64,000 bases of DNA from Multifurca ochricompacta (GCA_022496185.1 WTXG01000201.1:1-64000); one strand, 5' to 3'. Shown: positions 1-13,229, counted from the stretch's first letter. A program made the numbers and translations. The notes: generated from the letters alone by a model not told the origin.

Positions 1-984
1 CGGTCCCATGTGATATCAGTCGGTGACCTTGGTTGTTTCAGCTTCTCAGCGCGCGGATCCAGGGAATGAGCCAACCCGGGCGGAGATAATGTAGAACTCT
101 GCTTGCGCGTCATCTCCTATTATTTATCCTCTTTGGATATATGGCCAAATCGTTTTTCAGCACTGCACTGTTCAACCGCGATTTAGTGAGATGGCTTAGC
201 ACCTCGGGGATGGCACAGAGGTGCACGGCGACGCGGTGTGTCAGCTGATTGTCAGTAATTTATTTATCCCCATTTAGTGGTTTGATTCTTCTCTGCTTTG
301 CCTCTGTACGCTGTTGCATTCACAATTTATGCAATGGACTTTGAACGTCGCTCCCACCTGAAAAGTCGCGCGCCGTCTAACATGGAATTTTAAGGAACTT
401 CCTTCGAGTCTAGGAACTTGTCTATTCTGGGTAGTTGTTAGTGTCGTCGTGTTCTTGTGCCAGGCCTAGCGAAAACTATCCCGACCCGACTTCTCGTCCT
501 CCCTCGACTACCAGATCTGACATCACATCTCGGTCATGGGTTATTGATCACGATCGATCGATAACAACACTTCGACGACCCTAAAGATCCTACAGATGTA
601 CGATGGCGCCGCAGTTTCACGAATTACCTGAACTGCGCCGAGTACAACGCCCAACGTAACACGAATAGGCGAGCATGCAAGGTTTCACCTTGGTTAAGAG
701 CGGCGGGCTAGTCTTTCAAGGTTCATTTCTCGGAAAAATTGCGTCAGAGGTTTCAATGACATAAAAGACACTACCGAGTTGAATGCCCTCAATTTTCGCT
801 CCATGCGGCAATTCACATCCGAGGCTTCCATGAGGGGTAATCAAAATGCGGTGTCGGTCATCTGGCGAGTTGAAGCGGATATAGTCTTGGCTAGGAACCT
901 AACAGTGAGATCAGGGATCAATACTTAAACGCGGCACATTTCGTGGTCGGCTTATCTCGTGCCCTCGTACCCCACTACATAGCC
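1..984. other. Spacer upstream of the first ALDH copy
   Basis: I find no exon chain or protein-like frame here on either strand. It is not repeat-rich, unlike most other spacers in the window. The last few hundred bases presumably held the promoter of the decayed ALDH copy that begins at 985, but no convincing TATA box was seen. Confidence 0.5.
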
Positions 985-2830
985 ATGTCGACAACTACCT
1001 TCACCTATCAATTTGAATCGCAGACATTCACGGTAATGTCAGCTTCCCAACTGGTGTCTTTATAGACGGGAAGTTCTCCGCTGGGTCCAAGGGCACCACT
1101 ATCGAGTGAGCAACCCCTCTCCTTCGCGCGCCAAGTCCTTCGCTCATCATCGTCTCACAGTGTAATTAATCCATGTGAGGCCGCAGCGAGATACTAGCGA
1201 TTGCGGTACTTCTGACTGTTTATCTTAGCGACTGGAAAAGTCGTCACCTCCATCGCTGAAGGCACACCTGATGACGTCAATCGCGCTGTCAAAGCCGCCA
1301 AGCGTGCCTTTGACGAATCATGGGGTCTCAAAGTCCCCGATCCCAGCAGCGGAAAACTCCTCAACAAGCTTGCTGATCTTTTCGAACAGCACTCTGACGA
1401 ACTTGCCGCTCTCGAAGCGCTTGATAACGGCAAGACTTTCAACTGGGCCAAGGCGGCCGATGTTGCCGCGTCGATTGGAGTATTACGGTATTATGCCGGT
1501 TGGGCAGATAAGATCCACGGTCAGGTCATCGAGACGCACGAGGACAACCTTGCGTACACGCCACGAGCCATTCGGTGTCGTTGGGCAGATCATCCCTTGG
1601 AACTTCCCTGGTACGTGAAAAAGGTTTTGAAACCTTTTCGGCTTTGCGTACTCATCCCTTTCCGTGGTCAGTCATGATGGTATCATGGAAACTTGGTCCG
1701 GCCCTCGCCACGGGTAACACCGTTATTCTCAAACCATCAGAATTCACACCTCTATCCGCGCTCCGGGTGTGCTCACTTATCAACGAGGCCGGTTTCCCAC
1801 CTGGCGTTGTGAACGTGGTTGTTGGTTATGGCAACACCGTCGGTCAGGCCATTTCGCATTTGGGAATCGATAAGGTAGCGTTCACGGGATCGACACTCGT
1901 CGGCGGAAGATCATGGAGGCTGCGGCCAAGTCAAACTTGAAGAATGTGACGCTCGAGCTTGGTGGCAAATCCCCCAACATTGTACTCAACGACGCAGATC
2001 TTGACCTTGCTATCAACTGGTCTGTCCATGGCATCTTGTGCGTTTTGATTCCCATGTCCTGTAGGATGCACGGTCATTTCTGACTTTTTTTTTTTTTCCC
2101 TAGCTGGAACCACGGGCAGACTTGCTGTGCCGGCTCGCGTATCTAGTGCAATCTGGAATTTATGATGAGTTCCTCCGACGGTTCACGGAAAAGGCCAAGT
2201 CTCTCAAGCTCGGAGACCCTTTCGCAAAGATTCGTATCAGGGCCCTCAAGTCTCTCAGATCCAATTTGACGTGCGTTATACTCCTCTCTCCCCCGCGCCG
2301 TATATTCTAACATGATACGACTAAGCGCATCATGGGCTCGTGGACGCGGGCAAGAAAGAAGGCGCGACGGTGCACCTCGTGGCGAGAGACACGGTAACGA
2401 GGATACTGGATCCAACCGACCATCTTCACCGACACGAAGCCGGACATGCGCATTGTGCAAGAAGAATTTTCGCCCCGTTGCCGTTGTGATCAAGTTCGAA
2501 GACGAGGAGGATGCTTTGCGTCAGGCGCGAATGACACGTTGTATGCCTCGCGCGGCCGTGTTCACGACAAACCTCACCAAGGGGATCCAATTCGCGCACA
2601 AGTTGCAGGCGGGAACGGCGTGGGTCAACTGCGTAAACTCACTGCAACCGAACGTGCCATCGGAGGCTACAAGCAATCGGCGTCGGGGCGCGAGCTCGGC
2701 GAATACGCATTACAGAAGTGAGATGCTTCTTTTTTTTTTGCGCGTCGACTTAAATGCTGATCTTGTTCCTGTCAGCTATTCCAATATCAAATCTGTACAC
2801 GTTAATTTGGGGCAGGTGATACAATTCTAG
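985..2830 (+). pseudogene. Aldehyde dehydrogenase copy 1, frame-disrupted (likely pseudogene or poor consensus)
   Basis: This is a direct tandem copy of the ALDH gene at 4152-6216, with the same seven-exon layout. Exon starts are near 985, 1161 (a 14-nt exon), 1229, 1672, 2104, 2326 and 2776. Family landmarks are recognisable: the [10 protein letters not shown] segment with the general-base Glu, GQTCCAGSR with the catalytic Cys, and a last exon ending in VNLGQVIQF and a stop at 2828-2830. The frame is broken many times. Examples are a lost base near 1032 (brings a stop in exon 1), a loss near 1561, one G missing at about 1903, shifts near 2142 and 2230, several losses between 2330 and 2480, and a mixed gain and loss near 2522-2545. 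About ten indels are needed, against four events in copy 2. It is either a dead duplicate or a region of bad consensus. If functional it would oxidise aldehydes to acids with NAD(P)+. Confidence 0.8.
1161..1174 (+). other. 14-nt microexon of ALDH copy 1
   Basis: Flanked by CAG and GTGAGG, it codes for the VINP stretch that joins the N-terminal exon to the ALDH core. The same 14-nt exon is found in copy 2 at 4346-4359, so it predates the duplication. Confidence 0.7.
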
Positions 2831-4151
2831 GTATCAGAGAAATCGAGATCCCCCCCCCCACCTCCCCTCACTGTATTCAGAATGGTTATGTCGTTGTCGT
2901 TGTAAAAGTAATAATAGGAATAGGACAATCAGACGATCTCAGTACGCGACAGCTTCCCTCCTGTAGGGCTAGTGTACGTAGCTGATTCTTACCAAGGACT
3001 CGATATCAGCCTTTTTACATGGTTTGACGATCTAACGGTCCGATGATTCCCATGGGCCGAGGAACCAATATGCAAGTGTGTAAACCGTGACATGAACAAG
3101 CAAGCGAACAGCAGCAATGACGCGTTGTCTGGAATGAACTGCTACGCACGCACCCCTTCTCAGACCATCCCGTAGCCCACTGAAATTTGAATCTTACATG
3201 CTGCAACTTCGAGATGTTCTTTTTTTTGGCTTAGGCATTGGCACTGGCACGTACTGCCACCACGATGACCACAATCAGAGTGTCAGACCGCCTCTATTGA
3301 GTCGATCCTTGGTGGTCCCCCATTCTCACACAATCAAATTGAATGTCATGACGTACTACCCTTACCAAACTCCCTCCCCCGGCCGAAAGGCTCTCTTTTA
3401 GGCTCTCTTTTACTTTCCTCCCCGCTTTATCAACGGAATTGGACATGCCGAGCCGCAAGAAACAATCCCGTCGTTGCCATGAGAACGACACACAAAACTC
3501 GAATTAGTCGATCCCTCAGCCTTCTTTCTGTCTCTGTCTCTTTGGTGAGTTGTTATTGCGTTTCGTAACGTTGTGGGGAAGGGGGAAAAAAAGGTTTCGT
3601 CACTTTACTAATCTTGTGGGATGACGACAGGCATGCGCCTGAAGGGTGTCAGATAGGCTACTCTGTAGGGTTCAGCTGACTGTTCGAATGGAACAACCTC
3701 AACTCCGGCTTCAAGCCAATCAGAGAAGGTTGGTCTATAATCACACCTATTCTGGTTAGACGAAGGTCGAACGTGTGTTATTTTTCACTTTTTTAAGCAC
3801 AATAGGGCGCACTGAAGAACTCCATGGATAATTTGGGCGCAGTCTTTTTCATTTTGCAGCGCTTCTGATCGGTTGGGCAAAGTATGGGACAAAAACGGAG
3901 AACCAGTTCAACGGGCAGGACCCCCGTTCATCTTGGCCAAGAAGGCAATTCATACTCGAAAGGTTCGTTCCAATGGAATCGCTCCTTCGACAGAGGGTCA
4001 CACGGTGTAGCTTCCTTGCGTCGGTTGTCTTTGCGATTGTTCGCATGACAGGAATGGATGCGCAGACGTATATAGTTCGACAATTTTTCGGACTGATTGT
4101 CCCACCATTGCCCCGCATCGACTCCTCATCGAAAATAAAAAAAGACAAACA
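2831..4151. other. Spacer between the ALDH copies
   Basis: It contains short C and G runs near 2850 and 3580 and no supported gene. A Cys-rich minus-strand frame near 3090-3150 lacks any known Cys spacing. The 3' part carries the promoter of ALDH copy 2. Confidence 0.5.
4069..4074 (+). promoter_or_regulatory. Candidate TATA box of ALDH copy 2
   Basis: A TATATA hexamer lies about 78 nt before the ATG at 4152, a usual distance for a fungal TATA element. No functional proof. Confidence 0.35.
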
Positions 4152-6216
4152 ATGTCGACGACGACCTTTAGCCTCGAGTTCAAATCCGAGACCTTCAAGG
4201 GTAAGGTTAACTTCCCCACAGGCGTCTTCATCGATGGACAATTCTCCGCCGGCGCTGAAGGCACCATCGAGTGAGCACACGAAAGTTATTTTTGTAATTC
4301 TACCTTGAGACTCATTTCTCATTCATTCTCCCCTACGATTTCTAGCGTGATCAACCCCTGTGAGTCACGCAGTCCGGAATACCACCTAAACGTTCTGATG
4401 TTGAGTCTCACTCAGCGACTGGGAAGGTCATCACCTCCGTCGCGGAGGGTACAGCCAAGGATGTAGATCGCGCCGTCAAAGCTGCCAAGCGCGCCTTTAC
4501 CGAATCATGGGGTCTCAAAGTCCCCGGATCCCAACGCGGACAACTCCTCAACAAGCTCGCTGATCTCTTCGAACGACATTCTGACGAACTCGCCGCTCTC
4601 GAAGCGCTTGATAACGGCAAGACTTTCAACTGGGCCAAGGCGGCCGATGTTGCCATGTCGATTGGAGTGTTACGGTATTATGCCGGTTGGGCGGATAAGA
4701 TCCATGGACAGACCATCGAGACGCACGAGGACAAGCTCGCGTACACACGTCACGAACCATTTGGCGTTGTCGGACAGATCATCCCTTGGAATTTCCCCCG
4801 TACGTGATACGTGAGAAGAAAGATGATATTTATCTTTTTTCGATTTGATTTGATTCGGATCATGATCCATCCCATCCCATCCATCCCATCTATTTTTATT
4901 TTATTTTGGCCCCTCTCCCCTTGCGCCCTGTTTGAAAAGGAATGTTTTTTCTGACTTGCTTGTCGGAACCCCGAACAGTTATGATGATGGCTGGAAACTC
5001 GGTCCAGCCCTCGCCACGGGTAACGCCATCGTTCTAAACCTTCAGAATTCACACCTCTATCGCGCTCCGGGTGTGCTCACTTATCAACGAGGCCGGTTTC
5101 CCACCTGGTGTCGTGAACGTAATTATTGGTTATGGCCACACCGCGGGTCAGGCCATTGCGGAGCATTTGGGAATCGATAAGGTAGCGTTCACGGGATCAA
5201 CCCTCGTCGGGCGGAAGATCATGGAGGCTGCGGCCAAGTCGAATTTGAAGAATGTGACGCTCGAGCTTGGCGGCAAATCCCCCAACATTATATTCAATGA
5301 CGCGGACCTTGACCTCGCTGTCAATTGGTCCTTACATGGTATCTTGTGCGTACTCATGTGATACATCTTTTAATGCCCCGTGCGGACATCCCTTCACGAC
5401 ACCATCTGCCCCCTCCTACAGTTGGAACCACGGCCAGTGCTGTTGTGCCGGTTCACGTATTCGTTCAGTCTGGCATTTACGACAAGTTCCTCGAGCGTTT
5501 CACGGCCAAGTCTAAGGCTCTCAAGCTTGGTGACCCGTTTGCAGGTGACTCGTATCAGGGTCCTCAAGTCTCCAAGATCCAGTTTGACGTCGGTCTCTCT
5601 TCCTTTATTTTTATTTTTTTTTATTTTTTATTTTGAACGGTCCTTCTGACATGAGTGGTTATATATGATATATATATTACAACGTCATTCGTTGTAGCGT
5701 ATCATGGATTTCATCAACTCGGGCAAGGAGCAAGGCGCGACGGTACACCTCGGTGGCGAGCAACACGGTACCGAGGGATACTGGATCCAACCGACCATCT
5801 TCACCAACACCAAACCGGACATGCGCATCGTTCAAGAGGAGATTTTCGGTCCCGTCGGCGTGGTCATCAAGTTCGAGGACCAGGAAGACGTGTTGCGTCA
5901 GGCGAATGACACGTTGTATGGTCTCGCGGCGGCCGTATTCACGACAGACATTACCAGAGGGATCCAATTCGCGCACAGTTTGCAGGCTGGAACGGCTTGG
6001 ATCAATTGCGCCAACTCGTTGCATCCGAACGTGCCCTTCGGAGGGTACAAACAGTCCGGTGTGGGACGCGAACTTGGCGAATACGCGTTGAACAAGTGCG
6101 TTCTCGTACAGGAGTTAAAAAAAAAAATGCGGCTGACCTTGGTTTTTTTTTTTTTTTTACTACTCAGTTACACCAACGTCAAAGCCGTTCACATCAACCT
6201 GGGTCAACACATCTGA
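4152..6216 (+). CDS. NAD(P)+-dependent aldehyde dehydrogenase, copy 2 (with four apparent frame slips)
   Basis: This is a class 1/2-type ALDH, which oxidises aldehydes such as acetaldehyde to carboxylic acids in cytosol or mitochondria. Exons: 4152-4270, 4346-4359, 4416-4799, 4979-5345, 5422-5588, 5698-6095, 6168-6216. They give about 500 residues, the normal family length. Visible landmarks are the IIPWNFP cofactor-site strand, [18 protein letters not shown] with the catalytic Glu, GQCCCAGSR with the nucleophile Cys, EEIFGPV and the C-terminal PFGGYKQSG. Compared with copy 1 and the family, exon 4 lacks one base near 4990, 5036 and 5062; together these restore frame, but a stop lies between them. 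Exon 5 lacks two bases near 5459. Since all else is conserved, I suspect consensus errors, though recent decay is possible. The start is the first ATG, which gives the usual short N-terminus without an obvious targeting peptide. Confidence 0.85.
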
Positions 6217-6914
6217 GCCAAAAAAAAAAAAAAAAGAAGGCAAGAAGTTAAAAAAATAAAGGATATGCGAACCCTCTCGCGGAAGGATCGTCATGTAGAT
6301 CTATTTTGTACGAATGCAATGCGAGACATTTCACCTTCTTTTCCTTTTCCTCTCGATCAAATAATAACTGAACTTTTTGAAGCGAGGCGATCTTTCATAC
6401 TAAGACTAGTACGACTCACGCCACTAGTATACTCCCATATCCTTACCCCATCCATACACCGACTGACAAGGGTCGATCAGGGAGTTCAAGGCAAAGTAGG
6501 GCGGCGTAGTAGATATACGCCCTAACTAACAACAATACAACAAGGTCAAGGTCTGGTCTGATGATCTATCTGTGATAAAACTCCTGACCTTGTCTGGTGC
6601 CCGGACCCATTCATTCATTGTTCTTGTTGTTGGAAATTGAAAAGATCGCATCGCATCGCGGCTCTTTGTAAGGCTGAGCCTAACAGGCAGGAACAGGAGA
6701 TGATGACCCGTAGTAAGTAATAAATACAAATCGAGAGCGAATAAAAAAACCCCGCCCCGCGGGGAGCAAAGTATGGTTTGTGATCGCGATGATGACGGTT
6801 ACACAACATTTATCATTATCATATATATATAAAAAGGGGCGGAAGTCTAATCTCGATCTCGTCCAAACCCAAAATAAATAAACTCAAAAAATAAATAAAA
6901 AACCCAGAAAATAA
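6217..6914. other. Spacer between the convergent ALDH and F-box genes
   Basis: It starts with an A-rich stretch just after the ALDH stop (6221-6255) and has AT-rich sequence before the F-box gene end. No protein-like exon chain is visible. It probably holds the 3' ends of both convergent transcripts. Confidence 0.5.
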
Positions 6915-9022
6915 TCAAAATGTAAAAATATGAAGCTTCTCCATGCGCCCCCAACGCCTCTGCTCAGCACCTAAGGTCCGACACTAAAGGGGAAATCGTC
7001 AGCACACAAACGCGCGCAATTCGCTTTTACGTTAAACTTACCTGAAACATGAGCACAGCATCGCCGCACATGGCCGCGCAAAGACAATCAGGATCGAGAT
7101 GCTGCAACTCATCCGGTAACACAGCCTCGGCGCGGATATACGCGCGTTCATGCTTAACCACCCCATCCTCATTGTCGTTTCCGCCAACGAGTGTACGACC
7201 TTGTTTCAGGTGCAGATCTTCACGCGCGAGTGCGCGTGCCACACGACGTGGATGATAATCCGCAAGGACGAGCGCATTACGTCCCTCCATTTTTCGATGG
7301 GTGGCGTTCCGCCGTCGCCATCAGCGGAAGAGAGGGAGGTAGGCGACGGCGACGGTGACGGTGACACGGGCCGTTGGACGACAACCGCTTGACGAAAGAC
7401 GCTTCTCGCTCCGAAAGTCGAAGGGAGTCCGATCAAGCTCGGGTCGAGGTGGAGTGGAGACGGAAAGAGCGAGAGAGTGCGTATATCACAGATGACCGCT
7501 TGGCCCCATTGATTCCAGGGCATTATCACAGGTGCTGGTGTACCGCTCCAAGCGCTCACGTTCGTACTTGCGATGGAAGAATCCAATTTGGTCTGGAGTG
7601 GTGGTCTTGTGTGAGAGAGAAGGACGGCTGAGGGGATGTGGAGGTCGAATTCGCCCCAGCCGGAATCTTGGAAGACTTCTAGGATGAGGCTGAGCGCTGT
7701 CGTCTCCATGGTCGTGTCCGGATAGAAGTGTCCTATGGGCAGCGACTGGCCAGGCGACTCGCAAAGAAAGTGTGGTTTGCGGATGATGCCACGCAGGATC
7801 TCATTGTCTGGGAGCTTGTACGTCGCTTCTAGCCATGGGGTGAGAAGGATTCCCGGATTACGGGCGCATCTTTCCAGGGAGTAGACATGTAGAAGCTTCG
7901 CTGTGTACCTGCCCATATGAAGGGCACCGCTGCCACGACCAGATGTAAATCATCCAGAAATGAATACCCATAAAATGGCTGTGGCAGTACCTGATTAAGA
8001 ACGTGACATAAGGAGGGGGGGGGGGATATAAGCGGGGGGACCTCGGCAAGACAAGATGAGGAGTATGCGCACCAGTTCTGCTATGACAATCCCAGAGTGC
8101 CAATTCCACACGACCAAGGACGTTTCCTGCTCACTTGCTGCCACGAGCGCAAGATGGTCACCCTGGATCCTACAGAATTCGATAAAGTTGCCGAACGGGA
8201 CCCGGTGTTCTGGTAGACGAATGATCCCATCCGTTTGGGAAAGCGTGTGTTGATCACCCGTCGAAAGACACTGCAAGTGGAGGTGAGGTCTGAGACTAAT
8301 AATGAAGGGTCCGTTCTTTCAATCAGAAAAAGAACTTCTTAAAAAAAAAAAAAAGGCCAGCCAAGGCGAGTGTGTAATGTGTGTGTACTCACTCTTGATG
8401 GTTGTGCGACTCGGCGCACGATATGACGAGCAAATCTCGAGCGACGTCGACAATATAAAAGGACGCTGAAAAGTCAAAGTCGAGCGTCCAGCGCCGTGCC
8501 TGTATGCCGCGCAACGCGGAGGGGAGTTGGAAGACGACCAGACGGGTTGGACCATGAACAGGAGCGTCTCTTTCCTTGGCCTGAAAGACGAGGTAACCGT
8601 CGGAGACGTACGGTTTCCAGAGGTCTTGTAGGTCGATCGTTTCATGATTGGTCCAGGCAAGTTCCTTAGAGCCTGGTCGTATGCTGTGAGCATGGAAAAG
8701 CGGTGGGCGATGTCAGCAACCTCATCTTCTTGAGTGTTGTCATGCATTCCATGGGCGAGTAGCGTGATGTTGTATTGAAGGGTGATCGAGTTTGCGACGA
8801 TATCGTGAAAACGACGACAAACCTATACAGTTTCCCTTAGTGAGCGATTCTGCTGAAGGAACAACGAAGGGGAGAGGGAGGGGAAGGGGAAGGGGAGGGA
8901 AAGATGATTTGAACCTGTAGACATGTTAAGAGAGTTGGGATGTCCAAATATTCTAATATTCGAAGGATGATCTCGGCTGGCACCGTGAGCAACCATGGCG
9001 TATCGTCGCACGAAGAGGTCAT
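6915..9022 (-). CDS. F-box family protein A (frame slips present)
   Basis: This belongs to the large Agaricomycete F-box family: an N-terminal F-box that would dock to Skp1 in an SCF ubiquitin ligase, then a long beta-rich region. Exons (descending): 9022-8915, 8822-8393, 8289-8073, 7990-7042, and a likely last exon 6983-6915 ending in IFTF. The F-box reads VPAEIILRILEYLDIPTLL, and the family helix follows (VCRRFHDIVANSITLQY). Later landmarks are FQLPSALRGI, VVWNWHSG, YSFLDDLHLV and DYHPRRVARA. Three single-base slips are needed: near 8656 (TTG CCTGG for TTG GCC TGG), near 7895 and near 7293 (a short A run). The substrate is unknown. It is divergent from F-box gene B, with 564 bp between the start codons. 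Confidence 0.75.
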
Positions 9023-9107
9023 GCCAATGGGACTACTTAGCCAAAAGGCAAAGGCGCTCGTATTGGTGAACTTTCCTTCATCTGCTGTTGAACCACAACC
9101 CGTTTAA

Positions 9108-9160
9108 CTCACTCAATCACTCACTCAATCACTCACTCATTCACTCACTCATTCACTCAC
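9108..9160. repeat. TCAC/TCAT microsatellite in a divergent promoter
   Basis: Imperfect tetranucleotide units (CACT, CAAT, CATT) run for about 50 bp between the divergent F-box genes A and B, so length change here could affect both promoters. Confidence 0.7.
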
Positions 9161-9586
9161 TAATTACTCACGACGGACAAGAAAGCATAGCATCGCATCG
9201 CATCGCATCTTATGCATACGCACATAAAAGCATAACACAGGTCAGGTCGCATCGCATGGGACACAATGGTGCTTGATCACGTAAACACTGACTGACCCAT
9301 CCGTTCCGTCTCGTCTCTCACTCACTTCTACACGTGATTGTTTTTGCCCTATCTAATCATAACCTACCCTTCTAATATCTCTCAGATCTCATGCTGACGA
9401 CAGTGATGGCGGTGTCAGTGAGGATCCCGACTCGGAGGATTCACGCGCAGGAATATATTCCTATTCCTTAGAGGGAGGAATCTCCCTCCCAAGGGAATGC
9501 ATATCCCTATCCCATTCTTACCTTCCTCCCTCAGTTCTCCTTCTGGCCTTTCTCTCACTGCGCTACCCCCCACCCGTTTCCTCATC

Positions 9587-11661
9587 ATGTCGATCATTCT
9601 ATCACTACCCGAAGAGCTCATCATTGAGATTATGATGAAGGGCGACCACGAATAGTCTTGACCTGCCAGAGGTGAGTAAATTCCATTCAGCTGGCGGCGG
9701 GTTTCTAGCTTATTGTTTTTTTACACAACACTTTCACGTGCTGCACGCCCCCCATCGGTAAGGTTTGCCGCGCGCTTAATGCCATAATCAGGGATTCTTT
9801 AGCTTTGCAGTATTTAATCTGCCTCGCCGCTTGCGGAATGCAAGACGGTCTCTTTACAGTCGTCTGTAAGAGAACAGCAGAGCGACTCGAGAAGTTACGC
9901 GAGTATGAAGCCGCATGGAGAGAGGTTGCGTGGTCCGATGGCGGAATTATCACGCACAGGGCCGCCCGCATTCCCCACCGCCATCTCGGAGGCGTGCTCG
10001 CATTTCTGAACCAATCTGATGGCAGTTCGGGTGACCCGGAATTTGGCGACCAGCTTTTTCTTTTGCGCATCCCGTCGAACTGAGGGGAATCCCTGGGGAA
10101 ACTGGGAATTGAATGGCCTCGGTGAGATGTCCAATGTCTGTATAGACTCTGCACAGGACCTTCTCTCTTTCAGAGGTGCGTAAAAATCTCGGTTTTTTGT
10201 CTGGTTGGGATGATTTTAGTCACGAATGGGTTTTTCAATCAGGGCTTGCAACCTCCACGTGCGAGCATTATCGTCTGGCAAGGTCCACCCTTTGGTACAT
10301 CACTCCGCACTTTCAATTTGTGTATGGGTTCATCAGATGTACTTGGCGAGACACCGGTTATTGCTGTGAACATGTGGCAGCTCTTGTACACGAACATGGT
10401 TCTCTCAGGCCACGTTGACCATAAAGGGACTATCATGGTCTGGAACTGGGAACGGAAACCAAATAGCGATTATCGTAGGCTCCTTTCCTCGTCCGTTATT
10501 ATACCTACCCAAGTAGCGACGAAGTTTTTTTTATTTTTTTATTTAGCGACCGTCATTTGCACGTATAGGGCGCGATATCGCCTTCCTCGATGAGACGCAC
10601 CTTTTGATACCAGCATCAGCGATAGACTCGGCGCTCCACCGGGGCAGAACTACGAGCTCATGCTCCTCCTATACGACTTTGAACCCTCGGCCACCGTTTT
10701 CGTAAACCAAGTCGCCACGATTCCTTACTGCTTCCGCATCACTCTACCTGTGCGACGGGCTTCACCACCTTCCGTCAAGCGCGCATCAGCGCCAATACGG
10801 CCTCGTTTTCCTCACCCGTTCCCTCCTCACCACAGGATACTTTCATGCGGATCCGAGGGATCGGATCATCACGTTGGAAGTGACGGACAATAACTGGATG
10901 CAAGGCATGAAGAAACGGCGGAATTGTATGCTCCCGTGCGCACTTTCCTCAATTACTAGCCTCCCACCCTCCCTCCGGAAATCGACATCCGCGCGAGGTC
11001 CCGTAGATGTGCCATGGGGGAATTGGGGTCCCTATGGTGCGCATCTCGTGCGCGCCGCGGATCAACCGTACATTATTCGACGTCACGTGCGTGCGGCATG
11101 CGAGTCCTCAGTGCGTCTTCGGGTAAGGAATCGGTCGTCGTGACCGATTATCATCCTGGTCGAGTCGCGCGCAGTAGTAGTAGTAGTGGTTGTGGTGGCG
11201 ATGATGATGAAGCCGGCCCGGTGGACCGACCCCCCAACGCCAACCCGAGTCCGAGTCAGGGTCCGAGTCGGGGAGCACGCCCACGCGGACTGAGCACCTT
11301 CTCAGAGATTCAACTGAACGCTCGCTGGAGCAGCAGCGGCAGCGGCAACCCCGCGCACGTCTACCGTTGGTATGTGTTACGAAGGAGGTGCCTTGCCGAG
11401 AGAGTTACAATGCGCTTCGGAGAGCCCGTGGACGATGTTGTGCGAGGATGCGTTACTGGCGTTTGAGGTGAGCTCTAAATCATTCTTCCTCTCCCCCCCC
11501 CTCTTCATCTCTCTCCCTTCTCTCTTTTTTCTCTTTCAATTCGGCGGACATGTTACTGACCGGCGGAGCGGGTACTTGATTTGACCGTTTATATTTTATT
11601 TTTATTTAAAGTATGTCCCGGACGGGTTTGAAATCAGCAGAGTGTTGCATACACATTCTAA
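9587..11661 (+). CDS. F-box family protein B (heavily frame-disrupted)
   Basis: A paralogue of the F-box genes at 6915-9022 and 13230-15555. The chain starts at ATG 9587 with LPEELIIEI; the first exon ends at about 9671. A clean exon follows the acceptor at about 9764, with the family block VCRALNAIIRDSLALQY and then CGMQDG and AAWREVAW. Later pieces are LVHEHG/VWNWER near 10380-10450, the block DRIITLEVTDNNW near 10860, PWGNWGPYGAHL near 11010, DYHPGRVAR near 11145 and LCEDALLAFE before the donor at 11469. At least seven frame changes are needed, the first a missing C at about 9645. The end at 11661 (AYTF and stop) is tentative. It is either a decaying paralogue or a poor consensus. The expected role is SCF substrate recognition, target unknown. 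Confidence 0.6.
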
Positions 11662-13229
11662 TAGGATGGGAGGATTGGAGGAGATTTCTGTTGGCCGCGA
11701 CGGATATTACAGGACACGAGGTGCGCGCGGGTAACCTGACTCGACCTCTAATTGTCTCCAGAGAGCAAGAACCGTAAATCGTCATTTAAAGAACTTGATC
11801 GCGTTTCAAAGTAGATGGAGTCTTTTATATGATATATCTTAGCTTTATTTGTTTGTTTCATAAATCTGGGGCCGGACTACTCGCTCCACTTTGACTTTGG
11901 CACTTCCCACCCGTCGTCGCATTGGAGGAGGGTGTGCAACGTTTTTTTATTTTTTGGTCAACTTACATTGCCCCATCAACCCTATGTAAGATGGGATGGA
12001 TGATTGCTGATGATGATGTATCGATGATGTATCGAGTATGTAACTTGTTGGATATCAGGTCAGGTCCGGAAAAACTACGCGCCGGCTGTAATGTAAGCTA
12101 AGCTAAGCTAAGCTAAGGAGAGTGAGTGAAAAGAAACAGGTCACGTGAGGGTAATGCTACCAGGTATGGGTATGCGGATACAGTATCGGTATCGGTATAC
12201 GTATACGACCGATGAGCCGAATGAGGCAAGGGCAAGGCAACAAATGAGAAAAATGACGGATCGGCGTTCGGCGGCGGATAATCTAATCCAAATCTGGAAG
12301 AAAGAAAAGAGAAGAAGAGAACAATAGTCCAAGAGTCCAGAGTTCCCAGTTCCCCCCCCCAGTTCCGGTTCTCGGTCTCGGTGCCTCGGAGGAGCCGTTT
12401 CATCGTTCCTCTCCCTCCCCCCCTACCATCCTCCTTCCTCCTCCTCTCCCCGTCGTTCCCGCCCGCCGTTGTCTCCATGTTTCGGTTTCAAAAATTCTTG
12501 TTGAGTTTTTTTAGTTCATCTTCATCTTGCTCTGCCCCACGCTAAGAACAATGTTTAATGCACAGATTAAGACAACCTTGTACTCTATTCAAAGTTACAC
12601 ATCTCGCCCCTCTCCCCAAAATAAAGTAATATTTTAATAATATAATTATTGCTGCCGTTCAGGGTGAATGTAGGCGTTGCACGCGCGGCCCGCTCCAACA
12701 ACCACCTAAGCTAAGGGAAAAGGAAATTGAAATGGCACAATGACATGACCGTTGACTCAGACTCAGACGACGGCGGAAAATTTAAAAAAAAAAAAAGTCC
12801 AGTCCAAGTAGAAGGAGCGCTCGGAGAGGAATAGCGCCCCCGCTGTCGAGGGTGGGGAAAGAAGGAAAAGAGGGGAGGAGGGTGGTGGGTGGTTGGTGGT
12901 GGTGGTGGTGTTATGTTGAATTGGAGAGAAATCCGCAATATATTAAACTACTAGTCTGCTGTCGTCTAACCCTCTCTTTTCATTCATCCCCTTTCCCCTG
13001 CCTACAACTCCCCCCTTCCTCCCCCCCCCCCTCCCTTTTTGGTTTATATTCATCACAAAGGTGGTTTCTTTTTGTCTTTGAAAAGAAAATAAAAAAAATA
13101 AGGGGGGGGAGGGAGATAAACCCAAAAAAAGGAAAGTCAACGTCCGATGTTCGGTTCGCTCAACTTCTTGCGTAAAGCTCGTTCGGCGCAAGACCTCACT
13201 ACAACGCTCACCGCAGGCTGAGAACGGTC
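11662..13229. other. Spacer between F-box genes B and C
   Basis: It has many short repeats: AGCTA units at 12094-12116, GGTAT-like units near 12160-12210, and C and G runs near 12350, 12420 and 13025. No exon chain is supported; open frames here are low-complexity. Confidence 0.5.
12094..12116. repeat. AAGCT pentanucleotide tandem repeat
   Basis: Four to five consecutive copies of an AGCTA/AAGCT unit. Simple spacer repeat. Confidence 0.8.

Noticed and set aside
3015..3206. Cys-rich minus-strand frame that might be a second metallothionein
   Set aside because: Cys spacing (CCCSLACSCHGLHTC) does not match any metallothionein pattern I know, and no splice partners or fitting end were found.
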